From: a virus | Direction: 5' to 3' (one strand) | Virus record (IMG/VR): IMGVR_UViG_3300013093_000009 | Location: 1 to 40,240 of that record | DNA: 40,240 bases | Part shown: in pieces, positions 31,008 to 39,736 of the stretch | Position numbering within the stretch: the stretch's first letter is position 1 | Layout of the letters: each line of letters opens with the position of its first letter | Program-made: the position numbers and the translations under genes | Notes under the pieces: model-generated | What the model was told of the DNA's origin: nothing | Database searches by the model: none | Seen by the model: only the letters and a program-made list of their open reading frames with translations

Positions 31008-31229
31008 TTAGAAACGGTGCTCAATAACGTACCCTAAGACACCGAAGACGGTGGCAAGGGCATTGATGTCTTCGAACGAATCTTCAAACGTTCGCTTTGT
31101 TGCGATAAGGACGTTGCCCTTCTCGTTTTCAATGAAGATGTCAAACAAACCATCTTCTGCTTGGACTGGGGTGATCTTAAAGAACACCTTCCCCTTACGG
31201 ACCCGAAGCACGGGCCAGTCTGTCTGCAT
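31008..31229 (-). CDS. Hypothetical beta-rich protein, 73 aa
   Basis: The start at 31229 (MQTDWPVLRVRKGKVFFKI) overlaps the nuclease stop by one base (TGATG). The short strands (VFFKITPV, FDIFIENEKGNVLIATK) look like a small beta-barrel and are followed by a helix (FEDINALATVFGVLGYV). It lies between the Cas4-like and ERF genes, so a recombination accessory role is possible. No family was recognised. Confidence 0.7.
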   Translation of the reverse strand: MQTDWPVLRVRKGKVFFKITPVQAEDGLFDIFIENEKGNVLIATKRTFEDSFEDINALATVFGVLGYVIEHRF

Positions 31230-32116
31230 CACTGTGCGCTCCCTTCTGCTGCGTTGCTTTGTGTGATGGTGATTGCTGCCCCACCATCGGAAATGCACAG
31301 GTCCTTGAAGGCGCAGTAGTCACACTGCCACGCACGTCCGCTAATGGGGTCCAACGATATTTGCATGCCGTTGTCGTCCTGCGCAAATCGAGCAGGCAAA
31401 TACCCCTGTTCGACTTGGTAGGCGATCTGCTCCATGCGAGCGAGTTCCTCGGACGCAAGGTCGTACCACTCTTCACGAGGCACGTAGTATTCGGCAAGGA
31501 AACGGTTGGTCCCCTCGACGCCCATGTTCGCTGCCTTGTTCTTTGACAGCGCCTCAAAAGTGATAGAGCCCATGATGAGCCAGTCGATTTCAATGTCAGG
31601 GTTTTCGTTCATGATGCCGATGGCGTTCATGCCAGCCTGAATGATTGCCTTAAGGGCAGGTCCTTCGCCCTCGTTCTGGGTGCCACCACGCATGCGGTTC
31701 CAGCCGACCTGCTTGTCAAATGAGTACGTGCCCATGGTCTTGAGTTCATACAAAGCGTGAGTGCCCGAGAAGAACTCGTCAAGCCCCTTCGTCTCAAGCA
31801 AGGCGTCGCAAGAACCGGACACGTAACTGCCGACCTGCGATGCCACCTCGAACTGTGCGCTGGGGTACTTGCGGCTGATGCAGTCCTGCAGTGCTTCGTG
31901 AATGATGGTACCTAGACCTGTCGCCCATGCACCTGCTTCGTCCATCGGGTTCGAGGGCTTTGCGTCAAACGCGGCGTATCCTTGCTGGCGTCCGCACGAA
32001 AACGCTGACGAGTAACGCATGGGCGTTCCTTTCGCCGTGGGCTTTGGTACTGCTGACTTGACGTGCAGCTCTTCAACGAGTGCACTTGTAATAATTGGTT
32101 TGTCTGCTTTAAACAC
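31229..32116 (-). CDS. Cas4/RecB-like PD-(D/E)XK exonuclease with Fe-S cysteines
   Basis: This 295-residue protein starts at GTG 32116, with AAAGGAG five bases upstream. Nuclease residues appear in order: His73 (TIIHEAL), Asp104 (SGSCDALL), Glu124-x-Lys126 (YELKTMG) and a later QAGMNAIG helix. Cys41 and a C-terminal CDYCAFKDLC (265, 268, 274) supply the four cysteines that hold an iron-sulfur cluster in Cas4 and AddB-type nucleases. There are no cas genes or arrays, so it probably provides resected ends for the ERF annealase. Confidence 0.88.
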   Translation of the reverse strand: MFKADKPIITSALVEELHVKSAVPKPTAKGTPMRYSSAFSCGRQQGYAAFDAKPSNPMDEAGAWATGLGTIIHEALQDCISRKYPSAQFEVASQVGSYVSGSCDALLETKGLDEFFSGTHALYELKTMGTYSFDKQVGWNRMRGGTQNEGEGPALKAIIQAGMNAIGIMNENPDIEIDWLIMGSITFEALSKNKAANMGVEGTNRFLAEYYVPREEWYDLASEELARMEQIAYQVEQGYLPARFAQDDNGMQISLDPISGRAWQCDYCAFKDLCISDGGAAITITQSNAAEGSAQ

Positions 32117-32135
32117 ACTAACTCCTTTTTGTAGG

Positions 32136-32309
32136 TTATTGATTGTACTGCTTGGACACGGTGCCTGTCAAACCGGCTTGGCGCTCAATTTCTTCGAGCA
32201 GGGCGCCGCATTCTTTGCCGAGTTGCCAGTCTTCGTGCTTTACTTCGATAAATGCCAGCGCAACAACCATCGTCACGTACTGGTCTGCGGTCAGTTCAAG
32301 ACTAAACAT
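32136..32309 (-). CDS. Hypothetical protein, 57 aa
   Basis: The frame starts MFSLELTADQYVTMVVALAF and continues with charged helices (EVKHEDWQLGKECGALLEEI). It overlaps the end of the WhiB gene by eight bases and ends 19 bases before the Cas4-like GTG. No motif is seen; coupling and codon content support translation. Confidence 0.6.
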   Translation of the reverse strand: MFSLELTADQYVTMVVALAFIEVKHEDWQLGKECGALLEEIERQAGLTGTVSKQYNQ

Positions 32310-32598
32310 TTTCAGCCTGTCCGCCGCTGTTCTTCATGCGCTTCTTGTAGCGACGGCGATCAAGATTGGTCGTCCCTCCATAGATGCCAACCGTGATGTT
32401 GTTTTCAATGGCGTAATCAAGGCATTCCTGTCGAACAGGGCATGCGTTGCAATACGTTAGGGCTAACCGCTTGCGGCTACCAGCCAAAGTGTCGGTGTCG
32501 TCCGGCATAAAAATGGCGGTGTCGACCCCACGGCACTGGGCTTTCTTCTTCCAGTTTGTGTATGTCATGACGGCCACAATACAGGTGGCTTGTGACAT
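32302..32598 (-). CDS. Second WhiB-like protein
   Basis: With the ATG at 32598 it has 98 residues. WhiB cysteines are at 22, 50, 53 and 59 (CNACPVRQEC), followed by GIYGGTT in place of the usual GVWGG, then a basic tail (RRRYKKRMKN). A TTG at 32604 overlaps the upstream stop, and an internal ATG at 32568 is also possible. It differs from the WhiB at 27634 in motif and tail, so the two are not a recent duplication. It is expected to bind an Fe-S cluster and adjust host or phage transcription. Confidence 0.88.
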   Translation of the reverse strand: MSQATCIVAVMTYTNWKKKAQCRGVDTAIFMPDDTDTLAGSRKRLALTYCNACPVRQECLDYAIENNITVGIYGGTTNLDRRRYKKRMKNSGGQAENV

Positions 32599-32600
32599 TG

Positions 32601-33434
32601 TCAAATCGAGACGTTGTATTTTTTTTTCATGAAGGTTTCTAAGCGCATTCCTTCATAACGGCGACACAAATAATCAAGAGAGATAAACATTGGACAGTAC
32701 GCGCCACCTTCGACTTCGTGCTTAACGACGATGCCTCGGAAGTGGGCGTTTCCCTGCGGCCCCTTGTAATCCTCATCGTGTAGATAGCACGCTCCCGCAA
32801 CCAATCCGTGTTGCGACTTGCCTGCGACAAAGCGTAAAGAGTACCCGAGCGTCTGCTGGTGGCCCATCGAGAACGAGTGCCCAATGGTCTTGAGTCGCGA
32901 GTCAATGGTTCCTCCAAAAGGCTTGCCCGTCATGGGGTTATAAAAGTAGTGCGAATAGGCCACGCCGTCGAGCCAAAGAATGTCGAGGAAGGGTACAGGG
33001 CGCCAGCCCAACTCCACGTCATTGAACTGGAAATCGCCCACCACGCCTTCCAACTGGGCGTCGGCAGACACGGCACGGTTGATGCGGTCCTCGTGGTTGC
33101 CTCGCAAGATGTAGCGTTCGGGGTGCCAGCCTGCGTGCTTGGTTTGCTTGCGTACTTTGTTGAGGTCGATCAAAGGTTGATTCAACACAACAAATGCGTC
33201 GTTGCCTGCCTTGATGTCCTCAAGAAAGCGTCGGCCCTCCATGGCCTTCTTCCCCTTGTCGTAAAGCGAAAGCGAAGGCATGTCCCAGTGGTCACCAAGG
33301 TGGATAATCTTGATGGGTTGGTCGCGGAAATGGTCGACAATGTACTGACCGATCCAGAGAAGATGGTCGGTCGGCGCACCAGGCTTGGCCTGCGTGTCGG
33401 GGATTACGACATGAACGGTTGGCTTAGGAAGCAA
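32601..33434 (-). CDS. Calcineurin-like metallophosphoesterase
   Basis: This 277-residue protein starts at TTG 33434, six bases after a strong AAGGAGGT; no ATG fits. Metal-binding motifs are in order: VIPDTQ (Asp13), HLGDHWD (Asp48) and RGNHEDR (Asn113, His114), with later histidines (AYSHYF, MGHQQTLGY). Family members cleave phosphate esters in nucleotides or nucleic acids; those in phages may act in DNA processing, but the substrate cannot be read from sequence. It stands first in the DNA-metabolism run, just after the lysis genes. Confidence 0.88.
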   Translation of the reverse strand: MLPKPTVHVVIPDTQAKPGAPTDHLLWIGQYIVDHFRDQPIKIIHLGDHWDMPSLSLYDKGKKAMEGRRFLEDIKAGNDAFVVLNQPLIDLNKVRKQTKHAGWHPERYILRGNHEDRINRAVSADAQLEGVVGDFQFNDVELGWRPVPFLDILWLDGVAYSHYFYNPMTGKPFGGTIDSRLKTIGHSFSMGHQQTLGYSLRFVAGKSQHGLVAGACYLHDEDYKGPQGNAHFRGIVVKHEVEGGAYCPMFISLDYLCRRYEGMRLETFMKKKYNVSI

Positions 33435-33464
33435 GGCAAGACCTCCTTGGTCCTGCTTAGCCTA

Positions 33465-33959
33465 TCACACGCTAGTGCAAACCTGTGCAATTTCCGCAGG
33501 CGTGCAGGTATAAACGTCGTTCAACCGCATAAGAGGCTCGTACCCAGCAAACCACAAAGCGGCGGCAGCAAGGCCAGAGCAAATCCATGTGCTGCCATGC
33601 CGAAGACAGATAGCATTTGGCAACCACATGTCAAATGCGCATGAGAAAATGGACAGCCACGAGTACTTGTCCCCCACCTGGGCGCGAGCAAACGTCAGCA
33701 ATTTCATGCGGTCGGCCTGAATGGGAAGCGGAATGACCTCGTATCGGCCACCTGGGGCCACCGAGGACAATGTCTTGTCGTTCGTTACGCCTTTGGCTTC
33801 GGCTTGAATAACATACCATTGGCCATCCACTTGTCGGTCAAGAATCGCAATGTGGTTCCATTTTGAGAACCGACTGTCTTGGAGGCGACGTTCAGCGACC
33901 CGAATGGCACGTCCGAGTATTCCTGTCGAGTGACAAAGTACCAAATCACCGGGCTTCAT
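33465..33959 (-). CDS. Permuted papain-fold (YiiX/NlpC-P60-like) hydrolase
   Basis: I start at ATG 33959 because AAGGAG lies six bases before it and touches the other ATG at 33965. The product has 164 residues, beginning MKPGDLVLCHSTG. His36 (WNHIAIL) precedes the catalytic Cys127 (WICSGLAAAALW), the reversed order typical of the circularly permuted branch. Such enzymes cut amide, lipid or peptide bonds at the cell envelope. As the second papain-fold enzyme beside an endolysin it may act on peptidoglycan or lipid during lysis; that role is inferred. Confidence 0.75.
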   Translation of the reverse strand: MKPGDLVLCHSTGILGRAIRVAERRLQDSRFSKWNHIAILDRQVDGQWYVIQAEAKGVTNDKTLSSVAPGGRYEVIPLPIQADRMKLLTFARAQVGDKYSWLSIFSCAFDMWLPNAICLRHGSTWICSGLAAAALWFAGYEPLMRLNDVYTCTPAEIAQVCTSV

Positions 33960-34314
33960 CTCCATCTCCTTCGTGGTAGGCCTCTAGGTCTTCTTCGACC
34001 TTAGCAATCAGGTCCTTGAGTTCGGCAAATTGGTGCGTCTCCATGGCAAGGATTTTGCGGATGACCTTGGCGTCGGCCTTGGTCTGCTGGTACATGGCAA
34101 TGCCCACGACCAGTTCAATCAGAACCGCCATGTACGAAGCCGTGTAGTTCCACCACTCCAGTACACCCGCCGTGTTGATGCCCCAGCAAACCACCGTAGC
34201 AAGCGTCACGGCGCCCACAAACTCCCAGCGACGAATCGCGTTCTGTGCTGTCCAAGAGAGGTGTTCCCCTAACGTGATGTTCTCACCCGTAATCGGGTGC
34301 TTCCAACGCTTCAT
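33946..34314 (-). CDS. Two-helix membrane protein in the lysis region, 122 aa
   Basis: Hydrophobic segments at ~32-50 (FVGAVTLATVVCWGINTAG) and ~60-77 (YMAVLIELVVGIAMY) are followed by a charged coiled-coil tail (FAELKDLIAKVEEDLEAYH). The N-terminus (MKRWKHPITGENITLGEHL) is polar. The start overlaps the preceding stop (TAATG). It is probably one of two holin-type proteins of this cassette. Confidence 0.7.
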   Translation of the reverse strand: MKRWKHPITGENITLGEHLSWTAQNAIRRWEFVGAVTLATVVCWGINTAGVLEWWNYTASYMAVLIELVVGIAMYQQTKADAKVIRKILAMETHQFAELKDLIAKVEEDLEAYHEGDGDEAR

Positions 34315-34577
34315 TACAATCCTTCGTGTGCGCCTAGGTGTCGGGCAAGTTCCAGTTTTACTTCGTCAATGTTGCGCTCAATGCGGTCAATGGCATCACG
34401 CATAGATGAGCCGTGATTGGGTCGCAGCTCTGCCTGTAGTTCGTGCAGGCGTTCTGTGACCGATCGGGCAAGGGCATTGTGGACTACACGCCAGACACCG
34501 ACGACTGCGCCTGCCACCACAACGACTGCTTCGGTGATGTACCAGAAGTTCGCTGAGGTGAATACCGACGCCATCAT
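34314..34577 (-). CDS. Single-span membrane protein, holin-like, 87 aa
   Basis: One N-terminal hydrophobic span (YITEAVVVVAGAVVGVW) is followed by a long amphipathic, coiled-coil-like region (VTERLHELQAELRP and IDRIERNIDEVKLELARHLG). It is coupled to the endolysin gene by ATGA. Size and place fit a holin or antiholin partner of the 122-residue neighbour. Confidence 0.7.
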   Translation of the reverse strand: MMASVFTSANFWYITEAVVVVAGAVVGVWRVVHNALARSVTERLHELQAELRPNHGSSMRDAIDRIERNIDEVKLELARHLGAHEGL

Positions 34578-35050
34578 GACTGCGGAAGGCGTGGCGTGCC
34601 TTGGGTGTTGAAGCGAAGGTAACGCTGGGGCTGGCGTCCGTCCTGCGAGACACGAACGAACGAAGGGTCGCCCTGCTGTCCCATGCTGACGGTCAGTGGG
34701 TCTGGGCCTGCCTCCACGACAAGGGCCGTGTGCCAGCCCACGCCGGGGCCGTAGACGATGGCGTCACCGGGCTGAACCTGAGCGAGCGGAATCTCGGTGC
34801 CGGTCGACAACTCGGTGCCGGTGTAGCCTTCGTGCGTAGCAAAGCCTGCCTTGTTGGTGGGGTCAGTGGCGCAGCCAGCAACCCAGTAGCACCACGTCAC
34901 GAACATGGAGCAGTCCATGAACAGGGGGAACTTCGGCGGGTACACGCCAATGGCTTCGGCGCGGTTGCCTGCCTCTGAATAGTTGAAGTGCTGCTTATTC
35001 GCCACGGCCCATTTAGCCCAGGCAACGATTGCATTACGGGTATCTGTCAT
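34574..35050 (-). CDS. NlpC/P60 or CHAP-like endolysin
   Basis: This 158-residue enzyme has the cysteine nucleophile in FMDCSMFVTWCYW (Cys47), the VQPGDAIVYG strand and the catalytic His107 in GWHTALVVEAG, the usual order for papain-fold cell-wall hydrolases. AAAGGA precedes the ATG. It has no signal peptide and no separate wall-binding domain, so export needs the neighbouring holin-like proteins. The expected action is cleavage of a peptide bond in host peptidoglycan at lysis. Confidence 0.85.
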   Translation of the reverse strand: MTDTRNAIVAWAKWAVANKQHFNYSEAGNRAEAIGVYPPKFPLFMDCSMFVTWCYWVAGCATDPTNKAGFATHEGYTGTELSTGTEIPLAQVQPGDAIVYGPGVGWHTALVVEAGPDPLTVSMGQQGDPSFVRVSQDGRQPQRYLRFNTQGTPRLPQS

Positions 35051-35059
35051 GTTTTTCCT

Positions 35060-37771
35060 TTAGGTTGATGGTTTGGTGTATGAGTAAGGTCCAAGGGTCT
35101 TGATGTCGACAACAATGTCGCCTTCGTACCCGTTTTCGTAGTTGTCTCGACGCTTGTGGGGAATCCAGTCCAGCGACTCAATGACTGAGATGCTTGCGCT
35201 GAGTGGCCCTTCTTGGTAAATCACAATGTTCTGTGCTTGGCGTAGCGACTCTAGCCAATAGAAATTGTCGTAGGGGTCCATGTAAACTTCTTGCCCATCA
35301 ACAACGTCGACCGAGAAAAGTTGCAAGACAACGCTTATCTGCGTACCAGACACCACGTTCGGGAACGCCTTGAGTGTCCAGCGGTACATGACCGGCGAGG
35401 TGTCGTTGGTGGTGGTATGCGTACCGGCGCTCAGCGTCATCACCACTTGGAACTGCGATGACTTCGGGTTGGAGACACTGCCCACCGTAGGCATTGGGTA
35501 TTCCTTGGTGGCCGTACCAATGGCGGTCGGTGAAGTGAAGGATGAGATGGGTAGCGTCAGGGCAAACGAGTCCAGCGGTTCGCAGATGACGTTGGCCTGA
35601 ATACTTGACCCGTAGTTGGTCGAGCCACCGTACTCAAAATAGACCGGCGCCTTCTGGTCAGGGATGCCGTAGTCAAAGATTGACGTAGTAAGCGTTCCGC
35701 TCGAAACATACTTGGTTGCGCTGATTACACCATTGACGTTCTTGGCGTAGGGCTGGTAGACGCCGAGGCCGCCGACTGCGATGAGTGGCAAGTTTGTTGA
35801 TGGATTCCACGCCAAAGAATTGACGGTGCCCTGGCCAGTGACCATAAGGTCGGAGGTGTAGACCGGTGCCAGTTCGTCTTGGTTGATGAACGTGGAGAGG
35901 TCTAACTTGCCAAGACCGGTGCTGCTGGTGTCGTAGTTGTTCCAAGCGAACCAAACGAAGCGACCGTCACCAATGATTGCCGTGACCGGCGAGGTGAGCG
36001 GCTGCAAGATGTTAGGAATCAACGGACCACTCTTGAGGTCGCCCGTTGCCGTAGCGGTGGGGTCGTACACACTCAACGTCTGCGCCATGCGGATGCCGCG
36101 GTTGGTGCCAATGAAGATGAAGTTGAGGTAGGATTGAATTGCCGTGGGGTATTCGTCTGGCGACATTGGAAGTGCCTGAACCGGGGAAACCAACTGGAAC
36201 GGCTGAGCCACTGTCGACGTTGATACCGTAGCCACGTTTGAGGGTGATGTGGTGCTGGAGCCAAGCAGGTCGGAGCGGTAGATGCACCCGTTGCCGTTGG
36301 TCGTGGTGCCGCTCACCGTGTGACTGGAGTAGCCAGCAAAGTACACTTGTGTCTCTCCGCCTACTGCGTCAGACCACACCCAACTGGGGTCAGGGTGACT
36401 AAACAACAGGTCGCTCACAGAATTGTTACCCATGCTTCCGCCGACCGCAAAAGTGCCGTAGGTTGATGGAGTCAGCGTTAGGCCGTTGTTATCGACAATG
36501 GTGATTTCATTGCCGCTGATTGCGCCAATAGTCCATGTGTTGTTGAACAGACTGCTGGTGGACTTGGCAATAAGGCTTGTAAACCCAGTGGTTGATGCAA
36601 GGCTTTTTGTGACCCAAGAGAACGTATTACCACTACCACCTACAGCCGACACGGTTACTGTCTCGGCCTTGTAGGTGCCGGAGAAGTTCATCTCAACGGT
36701 GATGGTGTTGCCAACTTGAAAACCGCAGTACGTTCCACTGGTGCAGGTAGCGGTAAGCGTGGTTCCGGACAATGAAAGGCTGGTGGCCTGCGCCTGCGCC
36801 TGCGTATCAGCAATGGTGATGCTTTGACCTACGACAAATTCAGTGGAAGGATTAGTCATATAGACAAACGTTCCCGATGAACCGTGACCACCGGAGCCGT
36901 TGGCAATCTGACCAATGTTTTCCGCAGTGACGGTAACGCTGAATCCAGAGCCGTAGATGGGTGCGGTGGTTGCCGAGCGGGGCTGGAAAGCATACAGTTG
37001 GTTCGAGGTTGAGCCGTAGCCACCAGCAATCAACTGGTCGTTGGCCCACGCCACCATGCCGTAAGAGCCGGAAGCAAACAACTGGAACGAACTAACACCA
37101 GGCTGGGCGAACCAGATACCCGTGTCCGTTGCCAGCCAAACGTAGGTAGGAGATGCGGCCATGTCGTGCATAACCGTTGGTGCGGTGCCGCCGTAGGTTG
37201 TTCCAAACGAGATAGGGAGCACACCTGATTGCGTCCACGCCGTGCCGATGGAGGTATTGCCGTTGAAGTAATACACCGACACCGTGCCGCCAGAACTTCC
37301 ACCCATAACGACATAGCCGTTGCAAGTTACAACCTGAACATTGGACGCGGTGCTAGCCAGAACCTTGTAGGTGTCCGGCAGGAGCGTGGCCTGCGCGGGG
37401 TAACTGAAAACGTCGATGCCCTTGCTTGCATAGAAGCGCATGTCGCTATCACCGTCACGGTGGTCAAGGTATTGCTGGCCCGCACCCATTGACCACTCGC
37501 GCTGCTCTCGACGCCACAGACCCTCAGTGTTGACCGTGCCTTCACCCATCACGTTCGTCATCTGGACTGCTTCACGCTGGGCAGGAATAGAGCGGTGACG
37601 GAAAGCCTCACGTCGATACGGCTCAAACGAGGTGTCTACTGGGAACGTGCGCGTCTGCGGTGCATACGTTCCGGTGCCGTCTGGGTAGGGAACGCCAGAG
37701 GTGTCCGTGATGGAAATGCTGTATCCCTGTAGGCCCGCAAGCCCTGTGGTCGGCGTGTAGTTGATGGTCAT
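35060..37771 (-). CDS. Large tail protein with propeller-like repeats, 903 aa
   Basis: After an N-terminal segment (FRHRSIPAQREAVQMTNVMG, then GLWRREQREWSMGAGQQYLD) the protein has repeated beta-blade-like strands (VVTCNGYVVMGGSSGG; MAASPTYVWLATDTGIWF; IGDGRFVWFAWNNYD). An inserted Thr/Ser-rich, Ig-like part lies around residues 280-430. A C-terminal jelly-roll-like region follows, with a VVDGQEVYMDPYDNFYWLES segment. It resembles nozzle or distal tail proteins in general character. The start overlaps the stop of the 422-residue gene. No enzymatic site was seen. Confidence 0.75.
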   Translation of the reverse strand: MTINYTPTTGLAGLQGYSISITDTSGVPYPDGTGTYAPQTRTFPVDTSFEPYRREAFRHRSIPAQREAVQMTNVMGEGTVNTEGLWRREQREWSMGAGQQYLDHRDGDSDMRFYASKGIDVFSYPAQATLLPDTYKVLASTASNVQVVTCNGYVVMGGSSGGTVSVYYFNGNTSIGTAWTQSGVLPISFGTTYGGTAPTVMHDMAASPTYVWLATDTGIWFAQPGVSSFQLFASGSYGMVAWANDQLIAGGYGSTSNQLYAFQPRSATTAPIYGSGFSVTVTAENIGQIANGSGGHGSSGTFVYMTNPSTEFVVGQSITIADTQAQAQATSLSLSGTTLTATCTSGTYCGFQVGNTITVEMNFSGTYKAETVTVSAVGGSGNTFSWVTKSLASTTGFTSLIAKSTSSLFNNTWTIGAISGNEITIVDNNGLTLTPSTYGTFAVGGSMGNNSVSDLLFSHPDPSWVWSDAVGGETQVYFAGYSSHTVSGTTTNGNGCIYRSDLLGSSTTSPSNVATVSTSTVAQPFQLVSPVQALPMSPDEYPTAIQSYLNFIFIGTNRGIRMAQTLSVYDPTATATGDLKSGPLIPNILQPLTSPVTAIIGDGRFVWFAWNNYDTSSTGLGKLDLSTFINQDELAPVYTSDLMVTGQGTVNSLAWNPSTNLPLIAVGGLGVYQPYAKNVNGVISATKYVSSGTLTTSIFDYGIPDQKAPVYFEYGGSTNYGSSIQANVICEPLDSFALTLPISSFTSPTAIGTATKEYPMPTVGSVSNPKSSQFQVVMTLSAGTHTTTNDTSPVMYRWTLKAFPNVVSGTQISVVLQLFSVDVVDGQEVYMDPYDNFYWLESLRQAQNIVIYQEGPLSASISVIESLDWIPHKRRDNYENGYEGDIVVDIKTLGPYSYTKPST

Positions 37772-39039
37772 TAGAGTGGGCTGACCCTCGTGTACTGACG
37801 CTGGAGTCGGTCGGCTTCTTCAGAAATGCGCTGGGCGCGACGCATGATAAGTGCATTGACTGATCCAGCCACGGCACCTGGAGCAACTTCCTGAGCCTTA
37901 CGCGGGTCAGGCTGTGACTCCATGAAGTTACGGCTGATTTCTCGTGGAATGGTCAAGTCAATCTCGGCACCTAGGGCCGGCAGGTCGAGCATCGTCGGCA
38001 CCATGTTGGGAATGGTTGTCGGCGTTGCGGCTTGAAGCGTGATGCCGGTAGCCGTCACCGAGGCGGGCTGGGTCATGTAGAATGTCGTACCGCTCGATGA
38101 GGGAATCGAGTAGATAGTGGCGTTGTTCGGGATGTAAGTATTCACGCCCGTGCTGTCGGCTACTGGCATACCTGGGCTCAACTCAGCAACCGTGGTTGCC
38201 GACACGTTCGACACCAACGTGCTACCAGCCGTGACGTTACCGGTGAAGGTGTAGGCCACCGTGTTCTCGTAGCCGTTGTAGGGTGGCGCCTCGTCGTTGG
38301 TGCCAGGCGTGTTGATGAACGAGTCCGTGGTGTCGACCATCTTGATGAACGGAGCCGAGTAGGTCACGTAGATCGGCAAGCCTGGCCATCCCGATTCGTA
38401 CAGAACCAAGCCGAGACCCGAGGGGAACGATGGGTCGGTGTTGCCTGAGTTCCAACGAATGACCTTCCAGCGGCGAATCGGTGGGAACGTACGGTAGGGC
38501 GGTGCGATGCGGTAACGAACCTCAAGGATGTCGGTGAAGTTGGCGGGCAGGGCGCCAAGGTCGTAACCGGCGAACACGGGGTTGTACGTCAGTTCGGCCA
38601 CACCCACACGGAACAAGCCGTTGGTCGGAGACGAAAGCGAACGCAAGTCATCGTTGATGGCCACACCAATGTCGTAGCGCGAGTAGCGAGGATTGATGTA
38701 GGTAACGGTGTTGTTGTTGTGCGAGTTCGCGGTTGAACCCATGTAGCCACGCTCGACGGTGGCAATGCCGGTTCCAGACACCCAAGACAGGACCAGCATC
38801 AGTTCGAGGTCGATGGCAAGGATAACGCCAGGCTGGATACCGCTCGTCTGCGAACCGGTAAGCAGAACCGTGCTGTCGGTTGGCAGGATGGCAACGCCGC
38901 TTCCGGAACTACTGGCCAGGACCGTACGCTCACGGATACCGCCCATGGTGCGACGGTACACCTTTTCAATCATGTCGCCAAACGTTGCGCCCGTTGTCGA
39001 CGTACTGGCTGAACCGCCTACTGTAATGATGGATGGCAT
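37771..39039 (-). CDS. Tail or head-tail adaptor protein, 422 aa
   Basis: The N-terminal region (FGDMIEKVYRRTMGGIRERT), then a VERGYMGSTANSH strand and an INPRYSRYDIGVAINDDLRS segment, are of the type I associate with phage proteins that sit at the head-tail junction. A beta-rich insertion follows at ~265-345. The C-terminus returns to helix (NALIMRRAQRISEEADRLQR). It is placed between the fibre-side proteins and the 903-residue protein. The exact virion position cannot be decided from sequence alone. Confidence 0.7.
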   Translation of the reverse strand: MPSIITVGGSASTSTTGATFGDMIEKVYRRTMGGIRERTVLASSSGSGVAILPTDSTVLLTGSQTSGIQPGVILAIDLELMLVLSWVSGTGIATVERGYMGSTANSHNNNTVTYINPRYSRYDIGVAINDDLRSLSSPTNGLFRVGVAELTYNPVFAGYDLGALPANFTDILEVRYRIAPPYRTFPPIRRWKVIRWNSGNTDPSFPSGLGLVLYESGWPGLPIYVTYSAPFIKMVDTTDSFINTPGTNDEAPPYNGYENTVAYTFTGNVTAGSTLVSNVSATTVAELSPGMPVADSTGVNTYIPNNATIYSIPSSSGTTFYMTQPASVTATGITLQAATPTTIPNMVPTMLDLPALGAEIDLTIPREISRNFMESQPDPRKAQEVAPGAVAGSVNALIMRRAQRISEEADRLQRQYTRVSPL

Positions 39040-39055
39040 GAGTTTCCTTTACCTG

Positions 39056-39736
39056 TTAGTTCATCGCTAGAAGCATGTTGCCGCCAGCAGTGGCAGCAGC
39101 GGGGATGATAAATCCGTAGACCGTACCGACTCCGTAGCCACTGGCTGATGCAGGGCTGACGTATGTTGCGCTGCTTCCTGATGATGAGGCAATCTGATAG
39201 TTAATAAAAGGAGCGCGAGAGTTCACAATGGATGACCCAATAAACGTGTCTGAAGCGCCAGCCCAGGTTCCGGTCGGCGTTGTCGACGCCCAGGTATAGG
39301 CTTCACCAACCGCCAACAGCAATTCGCCGGATGACCATGAAAGACCCGTTGCCGTAACCGTTGAACCAAATGTCGTGTTCGTCAATGGACCGAAGGCTGC
39401 GGTTGGAACAAATGACTTTGAGCAGCCGGAGAACATGGCAATTGAGTAACTACCCGCAGTGGTCGAAGGGTTGCTGCTCAGCGTCACCGCGCTCGACAGA
39501 TAGCCTGCTCCAGCATTGACGCCAATGGCAAACCAGTTACCCTGAGCGGCGCCACCAGAGTTGGTACCAAAGGTATACCACGTTGCGCCAGCACCGCTTG
39601 CGGTTACAGTGGTCCAGTTTGCGTTACCCGAACCAAGTGCAATGACGATGAGGTCGCCATCCACAGAGATGCGTGGCAAAGAAATAGACGTGGTAATTCC
39701 ACCGTTGTTGGTACCGTAAGCCCCGGTGATAGCCAT
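39056..39736 (-). CDS. Beta-rich tail/fibre-associated protein, 226 aa
   Basis: The start ATG 39736 (MAITGAYGTNNGGITTSI) is chosen because it overlaps the tail-fibre stop as TAATG; a frame from 39760 would overlap further. The protein is rich in Ser, Thr, Gly and Ala with regular strands (DGDLIVIALGSGNANW, LLLAVGEAYTWAS). It looks like a compact jelly-roll or concanavalin-like adhesin domain, as found in fibre or decoration proteins. No family is assigned. Confidence 0.7.
   Translation of the reverse strand: MAITGAYGTNNGGITTSISLPRISVDGDLIVIALGSGNANWTTVTASGAGATWYTFGTNSGGAAQGNWFAIGVNAGAGYLSSAVTLSSNPSTTAGSYSIAMFSGCSKSFVPTAAFGPLTNTTFGSTVTATGLSWSSGELLLAVGEAYTWASTTPTGTWAGASDTFIGSSIVNSRAPFINYQIASSSGSSATYVSPASASGYGVGTVYGFIIPAAATAGGNMLLAMN

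Noticed and set aside
31229-32116. Cas4-like gene as evidence of a CRISPR system
   Set aside because: No repeat-spacer array or other cas gene is present; the position beside ERF fits phage recombination.
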